Shown piece by piece: positions 25,343 through 35,430 of a DNA stretch of 64,000 nt. Origin of the DNA: Marsupella aquatica (taxonomy: Eukaryota > Marchantiophyta); assembly GCA_973895155.1 (NCBI GenBank), contig OZ316895.1, positions 24,180,001 to 24,244,000 on the forward strand, in the 5' to 3' direction. The notes below the pieces were generated by a model. That model was given only the letters and a program-made list of their open reading frames with translations, was not told the DNA's origin and searched no databases. Each line of letters starts with the position of its first letter. Positions within the stretch are counted from its first letter, which is position 1. The translations under genes and the position numbers were made by a program.

Positions 25343-25820
25343 AGCCCCTTCTTTTGAAAGGGACCTGCTGGCCCCAGTCCCTGCAACCCAGCCCATCTAA
25401 CCCTTGTAGTGTTCGAAGTCAACTACCTACAGTACAGTGGCCCCTGGATAAATGCACCCTCTCGGGAAGAACGATCTGGCATGCACTTAAGCAGGTGTTG
25501 CATGACTTGATAAGCGCACATCCCACTAAAAGTGCTGTAATAGATAAGTGTGCTTAATTTAAGATCCTTTGTTAAATGTGTAATTATCCAAGGTTTCCAA
25601 GTATTTGAGACCAAATTGTTTGGGCGATGGCAGATTGAGCACTACCAAGTGAATGAACAATGATATGGACTCCAGAACTCACCATGCACATTGTAAATAG
25701 TGCAATATACCCAGATCACACAGACATTCCGTGAAATCAACCTTTATTTCAAAATGAGAACATTAGTGTCGAGTGTGTAGTAAAAACAAAAGTGGTCTGT
25801 CTACAGTTCCTACATTGGGC

Positions 25821-26339
25821 CTACACAACTTCTTCAGTACCAACAGCAGTATGGATTGAGCAGTCCCCTTCAACTAAGGAGCTTTCTGCCTGGTCTACTT
25901 CGCCCTCCACAGCCTCAGCATTGTATTTCCCTTCAATATAGGTCCATCTGCCATCTGGGCTAAAAGTTCCGTTCAATTTCTTCCACCTATGAAGCTGGCC
26001 AAAGCATTCGCCATCCAGATCAAGCCGAAAATGGAACTATGCTACCTGGTGATGTGTCGTAAGGCAAGCAGTCACCCAATCCCAGGATACACAGCGGATG
26101 CTTGATGACAATCGAAACGGGCACTTCCAGCAAACACATTGTTTCTCAATGATAGTTGACCACGAAGAGGTGATGATGTGGGTAGTGCTAGGGTTCATCT
26201 CCGTGGCAAAGACTCCCCCGAAAAGCTTGAATCTGTCACGGAGAACAGTGTATCGTGTCCATCCCACCTTCCCATCAAACATGAAGCATGCATTGACCCC
26301 TCGGAAAAACTGATCTTCCAAAGGTGCTACGAGGGGCAC
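25821..26339 (-). pseudogene. BRCT-like domain open frame carried inside the pogo-type element
   Basis: A 173-codon frame on the transposase strand, one frame over and overlapping its last codons. Residues 8-95 look like a BRCT domain: FFRGVNACFMF, a basic linker, LFGG (conserved glycine pair), STTHIITSS, and IRCVSWDWVTACL with the conserved Trp and Cys. After one in-frame TAG (26037-26039) the same frame continues through ECFGQLHRWKKLNGTF and GRWTYIEGKYNAE to a Glu-rich end. BRCT domains usually bind phosphopeptides in DNA-repair proteins; the arrangement recalls the single BRCT of DNA polymerase lambda, but I cannot name a source gene. It lacks introns. It could be captured host sequence, or a C-terminal extension of the transposase split off by a one-base shift near 26335. 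Confidence 0.6.
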
Positions 26340-27667
26340 GAGTCAACATTGACATACTCTGTGACTGATAAATTCACTGCATAGGTCACTGACAATTGCT
26401 GCAAGTGTTCACCAAGTTCTTCCAATTGATTATCAAGATCAAAGTCCTCCAACGGTACCTCAAGGTCAATTTCACGGGAAACTCGATCTGTTCGTTCATC
26501 CCTGAAAATCGTCAGACCACAATGTTCCCAACAATGTTGAATTGTAGCCTGCGTAACTCCATCATTCCATGCATTTACCACCATCATTACAGCTTGATAG
26601 ACATCAACTGAAAATGGCTCACCCTTCTCAAAATCGGCTAGTTGTTTTCGAATGAACAATCTCCGATATTGACACTTAAAGCTCTGACTTATACCTGCAT
26701 CCATGGGCTGCAGACGTGAGGTGGTGTTTGGAGGCAAAAACATGACTTTCGTAATTTCCAGCTTGCTGGCAATTGGAGCCAGAAGATGTCCAGGTGCGTT
26801 GTCCAGCAGCAAGACCACCTTTTTTCGGCCCAAAGATTTCAACCGGCTATCGAATCGAAGCACCCAATCCTGAAAAATGTCGCCCTTCATCCACGCTTTT
26901 GAATTGCTATACCACATAATGCCCAAGTTGTTCGATAGCTTGATCTTGCGTTGGGAGAAAGCTCGGGGCATTGCAGCCTTGTTAATGACCAGTGGAGGGA
27001 GCTTCATGCTGCCATCCATGTTCGTACACAATCCCACTATGATCCGTGTCTTGTCTTTCTTCTGTCCTTTGATTGCTCTGTCTCACAAGGACTTGTTCGG
27101 CTGCAATTTGAAAAATAGCCCTGTTTCATCCATGTTAAAAACATCATAGGGTTCGTAGGCTTGCAATGTAGCCTTGAGAGCTGCGACTTGATCCCATGTA
27201 TCCTTGGTCACTTGACAAGAGTCAGCTTCACCATGCATGACACGTAGCTGAATGTTGTGCCATTTTTTGAATCCATGCAACCAACCTGAGCTAAACTTGC
27301 AATCCTTGACAGCCGGTACCTTTTCTGAGAATCGGGCTTGCAATCCCTTAGCTTTCTCAACAATCAAATCCTCAGAAATTGTCACTCGAGCTTCTTGGGC
27401 AGTGAGGAACCAACAATACAGGCTTTCTTCCAGATCTGGGCAAAGTGCACTACGATTTCGTTTGACTTCATTTGCAGTCACATTGGCAAGCAATGAGAAA
27501 GATTTCTTCAAGATTCTATCAACAGTAGTTTGATGTACCTTAGTGCCAAATGTTTCTGAAGCCCATTCAACTAGAGCTTTGTTTGTGAGCTCCGGATGCT
27601 TTTGCTTGTGGTGACACATTTCTCACTTCTGCTTGTGAGTCAGTGTAGTCACCTTCCTTTCCTCCAT
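26327..27667 (-). pseudogene. pogo-type transposase (HTH_CenpB + DDE_1), two in-frame stops
   Basis: Cut-and-paste transposase of the Tc1/mariner-pogo superfamily, 446 codons from ATG at 27667. The N-terminus has a helix-turn-helix region (ELTNKALVEWASETFG), then a CenpB/Tc5-type DNA-binding region around SSGWLHGFKKWHNI. The catalytic core shows all three acidic residues in family context: FNMDETGLFFK, VVLLLDNAPGH and LQPMDAGISQSFK. The frame is open throughout except for two TGA codons, after residue 14 (27623-27625) and after ...KLQPNKSL (27083-27085). No indel is needed, so decay is recent or slight. The C-terminal tail is acidic and ends 12 nt past the start of the BRCT-like frame. Confidence 0.88.
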
Positions 27668-28094
27668 GTTGATTCCACCTGACAATCCCAATGACTCACG
27701 AGCTACAGTACCACGAGCTACAGTGCGCAGCCGTGTTCGCATGCTCTATGGACCCAGTAGTCAGCGTCGTGCCTTGATCCCTGCCCTAATCGGGGCCCTA
27801 ATCCTTTGCCCACTCTCCGTAAGTGCATTATCTACTCTACTAATAATGGGCAAGCCTTTATTGGTAAATAACATTTCTGGAGTTTATGCATTTACATATA
27901 AGCGCATTCAATCACTTATCCAGGGTAAGCGCTTAGAAAGTTGTCGTTTAGCGGAATGAGTTTAGCCCTATGTGCGCTTAGAAAAACTCTTAAAAACCGC
28001 TTATCCCGTGTACAAAAAAAGGGAAGAACAAGATGACATGCAATAATCCAGGGTAAGCATTTATGGAGAGTGCATTTATCCAGAGTTAACTGTA

Positions 28095-30010
28095 GTACCC
28101 TCCAGCCCTCTTTGTCCTTACCAGCCTATTTTTCAAGGGTTTGTTTTTCCAAAAGTGGCCAATGTTATTTGGTGTGAAGTAAAATATTCTGATATTTAAT
28201 TATATTGATTTCTGAGATTAATTTAGATCTCCCAACCAACGGTGACGAAGTGTTGTAACGTACTGAAACATGAAGTAGTGACTGACTGATGGGTAATAAC
28301 TGAGACCCCGGGAATCCAGGGGCGATGTCCATCATCAGCGTCCGACACAGTACAGAGAGAAAACAGGCCGTAGATTCTGACGGGGACGGACAGAAGTGCT
28401 TCACGACTCCTCTGCCGGCGACGTTTTTAATCGTGAGAACCGCAGGACATTCTCGGTGCATTGATTCGTGTCTGCACCTGGGAAAACGCCGGGAAACACT
28501 TCCCGAGGCGCCGGAGGAAGCACGCCGGTGGCCGGCAGACGAGCGGCGTCTTGGTAATTTGGTATGACAAGTCCCTACTAGGTTGACGGCGAAAGAAGCC
28601 GGCTACTTGCCGGTACCCGCCTCCTGGACTCCGTTGCTGTCTTCTGTTCATTCCTCGTCTTCGCAATCAATTGATGAAGAAACCTGAACATTGATTCTGC
28701 TGTTGAGTAATGGTGGCTGTTCACCCGACAGTGTCAACTAGCCAATTTGAGGCTTCCTAGCTCTGAGGAGACTGAGGAGGGCTGATTAGATTAATTTGAG
28801 TGAAGATGGGTCTCACGAGAGGAGAGTTTTCTAAGTCGAGGTCCCATGAGTTGACATTAATTATTAAACAGAGGACATAGAATTGAAACTAAACCGTCCC
28901 GTGATTGCTCCTCAACTTGCTATTGTACCGTCAAGTGAGGGCTTGGAAAACTTAATAAACGTTGTTTGGAAGAAGTGCGCATTCCAAATTCCACGTTCCA
29001 TGTTCTAGCATTCTTCACAAGGAATTCAGCATGTCTTGCGTCGACAAAAGATCAAAATCGTGATTCTGGATGTTCTAGCCCATGTGACGGCGATGGTCCA
29101 AACTGACACAGCTCGATCCTGGACGAAACGTACTTAGATGCCATGACTTAGTGTATGTGCATTTATTCGTAATAATATCGATTGGACGATGACAATCAAT
29201 GATTTATACGGTTCAGCACACTAAGCATGCTTCTGTCGAGAGGGGTGTTTTCACTGCCTAGCTGCTTTTCACGTGCGGGGTCTGCTACAATGGCGATACC
29301 AGCAGGACTACTTTCGATCTTTCGCCTCGTTTGGACGTTGAATTGAAATATTTTCCTTGTGGGGGCCTGCGCAACCATCGCGAGGGCATCTGCTATAAGG
29401 GCGATACCAGAACAACCAATCACGGTCCTTTAGCCTCTGATGAATATTGTTTTAACCACTATCAGGCATATGAGGCAAGAATTCTGTGAAGTATCACGAT
29501 CTGGATCTCGATCTCGGTGCGCCAGTCTTACTAATTTTGGGAGAGTGTATGGAGCGACAGAAGAGAGAAAGATAAACTCATGTAATAAAATCGAACCACC
29601 ACAACTTCACCAGAGTGAAGTAAAGAGTTTCTGTGACTTCAATTCAATCAATGTTCTCTGATTCCAACAGCTCGTTAAGAATTGTAACATCGATGTTGCC
29701 AACTCGTTCGGTAGGATACTCATAATGGAATGTGTGTTTCAGAATAGCAAATTCGAGATACAACTCCCACTGAATCGTCCTTTGACCGAGCCTTAAACCT
29801 CTTGTGGCTTGTTAGTCCCAAACGAGAAGGTTGACAGCGCTAACACGACTCAGATGAGCTCTTCGAAGCAATTGCACACTAGGTAATTGCAAATTCACGA
29901 CCAACTTCTCGTAAGCACGACAGGTCGAGTAGGGAGCTCCCTTAAAAATTTTGCCAAGACTTGACATTCCCATCGGTATTGAGTATGTCCCGCATCATTG
30001 GCTCGATTAG
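28095..30010. other. Intergenic, no recognisable gene
   Basis: A GC-richer patch at 28320-28670 has open frames on both strands but none with family motifs. A 20-bp near-duplicate (TCTGCTA..A.GGCGATACCAG) occurs at about 29280 and 29389. No RNA gene was recognised. Confidence 0.35.
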
Positions 30011-30660
30011 AGCATCTCCAACTGTGGGGTTGGTCTACTATAAGGCTATGTTGACCAAACTTTAAAAAAAGGGCAAGCCCATTCATTTTTTTTCACCTTA
30101 CTGGATCTATATATGTACTGCTGTGCTGTCAGTATAGAGCATTGAGGAATCATTTCTGGATTCTCCAAGATATATGATTAGTATCCTATGGTGAATAAAT
30201 CAAAAGGTACAAAAAAACTAAAAAACCAACTATTGGACTTGCTGTTTGATATATCATCCTTGCTATTTACAATATACTAAAAAAAACACACTTTTCAGAT
30301 TATATTTAATGTATACAATAACCAAATAGCATAGGCCACTGATGCTCTAATGGAACTTGAAAGGGCAAGCCCATTCATTTTTTTCCACCTTACTGGATCT
30401 ATATATGTACTGCTGTGCTGTCAGTATAGAGCATTGAGGAATCATTTCTGGATTCTCCAAGATATAATGATTAGTATCCTATGGTGAATAAATCAAAAGG
30501 TACAAAAAAACTAAAAAACCAACTATTGGGCTTGCTGTTTGATATATCATCCTTGCTATTTACAATATACTAAAAAAAACACACTTTTCAGACTATATTT
30601 AATGTATACAATAACCAAATAGCATAGGCCACTGATGCTCTAATGGAACTTGTCGATTCG
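30011..30660. mobile_element. MITE-like element with 292-bp internal tandem duplication
   Basis: Begins AGAGCATCTCCAAC, a very common start of plant MITEs, and ends with GATGCTCT, giving an 8-bp AGAGCATC terminal inverted repeat. The interior from GGGCAAGCCC to GGAACTTG is duplicated head to tail at 30071-30362 and 30363-30652. The two copies are nearly identical, differing by a handful of bases, so the duplication is recent. No clear target-site duplication was resolved. It is non-coding. Confidence 0.7.
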
Positions 30661-32507
30661 AGGGAACTTAGACCAAGATCTTCTTTGGAAAGAAATTAGT
30701 AACTCTCATAGGCCTGTTATTGAGAATAGTTCTCTCTAGCAGATTGCTGACAAAATTCCAGCTACTCACCTCTGGCGGTTTCCCAAGCAGGGGCGGGATG
30801 AACCAGACACTAGGTGCAATTGCTGCGCTCTGCAGGTTATGTGATTTGTGTAGTCTTGTTGTGGATGTGGAAATATCATAATTTTGGTTGGGTGTGATTG
30901 CTGTCCAAAGATTATCATTGTGGTAGGTGCTGTTGTTGAGAAAGTGATCATGCTATCATGTATATTTTTTATTGCAAAAAATCACCCTGGCGTAGAACTC
31001 CCAAGATTGCTTCTGGTCATGAAAGCATTTTACAAATACACCATGGGAAGAAAGATAAAGTTGGCATATACTTGTTTAGATGAATGGATAAAACGTTTTT
31101 GAAGATACCCTTCTACATGGTCTGACAGGTCAAGACCACAATACTTCGATCCTGTTTTCTCAGTACAAGCTAGTTTTTCCAAATGCAGACCCTATCCACA
31201 AACTTTTTGGTTTCTATGTGCAAGATGTAAAGTTTTAGATTATCTAAGGATCCTGATGTAAGGAGTGGCTTTTCTATATTACATAACTTGAAATTAAAAA
31301 AAAATGATAGTAGGTAATGAGTCACTTTCCAAATATTGCATAACTTGAAACTTAAAAAATGAAGCAGGATCTAGTACTCTCAGCATGAGTCAAAGTTCCA
31401 CCAAAGTTTATAAACTAGGTTAGGTGTTTGTCCTCTTTGGAACTCTTTTTCTTTCCTTTCATTGTACTTTGCTTTTATAATAAATTTTGGTTCTCTTTTT
31501 GGCTTAAATAAACCAGGAAAAAAATTAAGTACAACGAAAGGAAAGAAAAAGAGGTCCAGGAAAAAAGAGGTGCAAAGAGGAAGAACACCAGGAAAAAGAA
31601 AAAGAATGAGTCACTGAAATAAACATTAATTCACCTGGGCGAACTTTGATGGCCCTACCGTCATCCAGGTTCTGTAAGTAATCCCAATCGCACGGAATGT
31701 AAACTATTGCTTATTTTTAGGCCTGGGTTCTACGATTGACTCTTGATACTCTGCCTTTACCCGGCCAGAAGCAGAGTACCCAGAGTCAATCGCTGGACCA
31801 GAACTACCCCTTAGTTTTGACTGTGGCCCTCATTGCTCTGAACCCTATCCAACGGTAAAAATGGGGTGCTTGACTCAAGAATGATCGCCACCGCATATTC
31901 ATCGTGGAGAAATAAATGCTACATAGCCAGATCTCGAAACCATTCCAAACCAGAATGATGTCGAATCTAATTAATCGCAGGCCAATTTACTGATTATACT
32001 ATTATAGTACCTCAACAGCTACAGTACCTCGTACGGTGTCCTCAAGATAAACTTAAAACTATTATGCCGGAGGTTGGGGGTTTTCCATCTAGGACGTCGA
32101 TCGATTCATAACGACAGTCATTATATAATATAGTTTATTTGCTTTCCGTCCTTCGAGAAACTTATCACCGTCCACTGGGGCCCCATTTCGACAAAGATGC
32201 AACCTACAGTACATCATGAGATGAGTGAGACAGGTTCGATCAGTCGACCAGGAGTGGCCCTTGACGAGTTGACGGGCATAAAGTGGGTAATTGTAACCTG
32301 CGCGCAAGCAACAACAATTTTTTATGTCTCTACCTAGCCAAACCGTGGTTAGTAAAACTTAATTCTGGGTTCCTTTGTTGGGAAGAAAAGTCTCTAGCCA
32401 TATGGATTCTTACAAAGGCGCCAGACTTAAAAAAGGCAGAAAATTATTAAAAAATAATAATGATATTAAGAACCACTTGTGACTTGTTAACAATACTCTC
32501 CTAACTA
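30661..32507. other. Intergenic, no recognisable gene; one strong hairpin
   Basis: No coding exon seen. The stem-loop at 31726-31804 is listed separately. Confidence 0.4.
31726..31804. other. 79-nt imperfect hairpin
   Basis: The arm 31733-31754 (CGATTGACTC...CTCTGC) pairs with 31771-31792 with only two mismatches over 22 bp and a 16-nt loop. Outer GGTTC/GAAC bases extend pairing. On the minus-strand transcript the two mismatches become G-U wobbles. The size would suit a small-RNA precursor or a tiny foldback element. Which one cannot be told from one copy. Confidence 0.45.
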
Positions 32508-32750
32508 GCAAAACCTCCTGTCAGTGTGCTCACATCATACAAAACCTAGTGTAAAGTAATACAAAGTCACCTCATTAATAGAAGCTTTGTGGTTTGTTAC
32601 AGGTGATTACTTTGCAATGCACGGCAATCGGCTATTGTGAAATGAAAAGGATGTACACATACATTCAACACTATAATAATTGATTTCACCAATTCTAGTA
32701 GATCATCTTCTTACTCATCCATTTACAAAAATTAACAAATATGGGTGCAA
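32508..32750 (+). repeat. Diverged direct repeat flanking the copia element, left copy
   Basis: Shares ordered blocks with 41008-41233: TAGCAA-ACCTCCT, a GCAATGCA block, GGCTAT-GTGAAATGAAAA-GATGTA, ACACTATAATAA and CCAATTCTAGT, then an AATATGGG-G-AAAAT block. Two copies of one old repeat therefore sit on both sides of the retrotransposon, outside its target-site duplication. Confidence 0.55.
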
Positions 32751-32839
32751 AATATTGCATCTGCCAGAAAACCACAACAACAACAACCACTCAACCAAAA
32801 GAAATGATAGATACTTTTGCAACCACAACATGATTCCAC

Positions 32840-33163
32840 TGTGGGGAGAAATCAGATTAGGAAATACACTCCAAACTTACACGTGCTCAAATAGTTACGT
32901 GATTCGCCTCAAGGTTGGCTACGTCCACGGGAAGACCAAGCTTTATTAATGGTTATGTGTCTACTCAAGCATCACCATAGCTCCCATCTCTTCAAGCTCT
33001 CATCTCTTGCTGTATCACTGTGTTCTCTCTTGAGAACTCTCTTGTGTGTTCTCACACCACATAGAAGTTGAAGAGATAAGGACCAACTCTTCAACTAGGG
33101 TTTACTCTAACCCTAGTTAACATACTAACCATAGTTCAACCCAAGACTGAGTTAACCTCTACA
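32840..33163 (-). repeat. 3' LTR of copia element 1
   Basis: 324 bp, TG...CA ends. A polypurine tract (AAGGAGGAGTT on the minus strand, 33164-33174) abuts it internally, as expected next to a 3' LTR. It shares the block GGCTACGTCCACGGGAA with the LTR of the third copia element near 59421. Confidence 0.93.
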
Positions 33164-33357
33164 AACTCCTCCTTGACTCACGTCTTGGGAGAGTTCATAA
33201 CATTGTCTTTTCCTTACAAGTTCCTCCGCGGGAAGTTCAAGATAGTAGGGCCAAAAGACCCTCCCCCTAATGCAAGGGTTAACTAGAACTAAGCCGTAGC
33301 CGATAAGCCATCGGATGGAGTACTCATATAGAGACATTTTCTTGATTAACTCTATAT

Positions 33358-35430
33358 TTACAATATTTGTAAATAATTACAATGCCTTGAAAAACTATTG
33401 GAGTCTAATACTTTGGTAAAAGCATCCGCTGGATTAAGCTTTCCATCAATCTTGACAAGCTCAAACTCATCATCCGATAATGTCTGTCGGATGAAATGAT
33501 AGTGGACATCAATGTGCTTTACCCTGCCATCCATCACCTGATTCTTGGCAGTGTAAATTGCACTTTGACTGTCACAATGAAGATATACACACTCCTGTGA
33601 TAAACCCATCTCCGTGACAAGCTTTTTCAACCAAATGGTCTTTGATGCTGCTTCTGCTGCTGCTACATACTCGGCATCCATAGTAGACTTTGCAACACAC
33701 TTTTGGAGAGTAGACTTCCAACTAATGCATCCACCAGCAAGTGTAAATATATATCCAGTTGTCGATCTCCTCTTATCCAGATCATCTGCGTAGTCTGCAT
33801 CCACATAACCTTGAAGCACTTTCATATTGTTTGAACTTGCATCAAACAATAAACCCTTCTTAGTGGAACCTCTGATGTAGCGCAAAATCCATTTCACTGC
33901 TTCCCAATGAACTTTTTCTGGATTTGCCATGTATCTGCTTACCTTGCTAATAGCATAAGCTATGTTGGTCGGGTGCATACCATGAGATACATTAAACTAC
34001 CCACAGCACTTTCATAAGGAACTTTGGACATCAAATTTTTTTCTGTCGCATCCAATGGACAAAATGTTGCAGAAATATTGAAATGCCTTGCCAAAGGAAC
34101 ACTCACAGCCTTAGCATCTGCCATGTTGAATTTTGAGAGTACCTTCTCTGCATATCTTTTCTGCGTCAGCCAAAGTTTGGCTTTGTTAACATCCCTGACA
34201 ATCTCCATGCCTAGGATCCTCTTGGCTGTGCCCAAATCCTTCATCTTAAACTCAGAACTGAGTTGTGCCTTAAGCTTATCAACTTCGCCCCTATCCTGTG
34301 CTGCAATGAGCATGTCATCCACATAAAGTACAAGGATGACAAGCTTAAAACCTGTGTTGTTCACACGCCTTATGTAAACACATGGATCATACACGCTTCG
34401 CACAAATCCAAGCGATTTCAAAAATTCATCAAAATGCTTGTTCCACTGCCTTGGGCTCTACTTTAATCCATACAAGGATTTTAGCAACCTGCATACCAAA
34501 TTTTCCTTGCCCTTTTGCACAAAACCCTCTGGTTGCCTCATGTAAATCACCTCATCCAATGATCCATATAAGAATGCCGTGACAACATCCATTTGATCTA
34601 AAACCAGATCAAATAAAACTACAAGAGCACATAGCAAACGTATTGTTGAATACTTTGCTACAGGTGAAAAAACCTCATTGTAGTCTATACCTTTTTGTTG
34701 AGTAAAACCCTTGGCTACCAACCGAGCCTTAAATATCTTCTCAGCATCCTCCGTGGGTCCATCTTTCTTCCTATACACCCACTTGCTGTCAACAGCCTGC
34801 TTGTCACTAGGTAGACTTGTGAGTTCCCAAGTCTTGTTATCATGAAATGATTTCATTTCCATGCGCATTGCCGCCTGCCACTGTTGCTTCCCCATAGAAG
34901 CTAGGACCTCTCGAAATGAGGATGGATCTCCATCTTCTGTCACCAATGCATCAATAGATTCTTCATCCAAATCCACTTGATCAGAAGGAAGCCAAGTTCC
35001 ATACCTTTCCCGGGCTTGACGTTTTTGAGTTCCTCTTCGCACTGAAGACTCTGGCTGATGTGATTGTAGTGTGCTTTGCCTTATAGTGGTGTCAACATAT
35101 TCGTTATCTGACACATCCTCTCCCCTGATATCCTCTAGAGGAGGAGATTGCTCTTTGTTAGTAGTAGGGAATTGATCTATCTCCCCCTCCTTCAATGATT
35201 TTTCTTCATTGAAGGATACATCCCGACTAACAAGTAACTTGCAATCAACTGGATTCCACAACCGATAACCTTTAACTTCACGCTGATAACAAAGAAAAAT
35301 GCATTTATGGGCTCTAGGATCTAGCTTAGTTCTATTGTTGCTAGGAACATGTGCATATGCTTCACAACCAAAAACTCTAAGCTTTGAATAATCAGCAGGT
35401 CGATTGTGCCATAGCTCAAAGGGGGTTTTG
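33358..35430 (-). pseudogene. Copia element 1 pol, 3' part: integrase end, RT, RNase H
   Basis: Resumes with KTPFELWHNRPADYSKLRVF of the integrase C-terminal region. The reverse transcriptase follows (ARLVAKGFTQQKGIDYNE; active site YVDDM) and then RNase H (SKVSRYM, STTGYIFTLAGG, LHCDSQSA, HIDVHYHFIR). A stop interrupts RT after SLYGLK (34458-34460), and a one-base frameshift near 33968 separates RT from RNase H at CTRP. No functional Pol can be made from this copy. Confidence 0.9.

Larger units (their letters stand above)
25433..28094 (-). mobile_element. pogo/Tigger-type DNA transposon, full length, decayed
   Basis: The element spans 25435-28092. The left end reads CAGTGGCCCCTGGATAAATG and the right end, in reverse complement, CAGTTAACTCTGGATAAATG: imperfect terminal inverted repeats of about 25-30 bp opening with CAG, as in Tigger elements. 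TA flanks both sides (25433-25434 and 28093-28094), the Tc1/mariner-pogo target site. Subterminal copies of an ATCCAGGGTAAGC-like motif lie at the transposase-proximal end (27921-28090). On the minus strand it carries a transposase (27667-26327) and then a BRCT-like open frame (26339-25821). In-frame stops in both mean this copy is probably no longer autonomous. Confidence 0.88.

Noticed and set aside
28325-28666. GC-richer patch with open frames on both strands, considered as a first exon
   Set aside because: No donor leading to a recognisable next exon and no motif; possibly a gene leader but unsupported.
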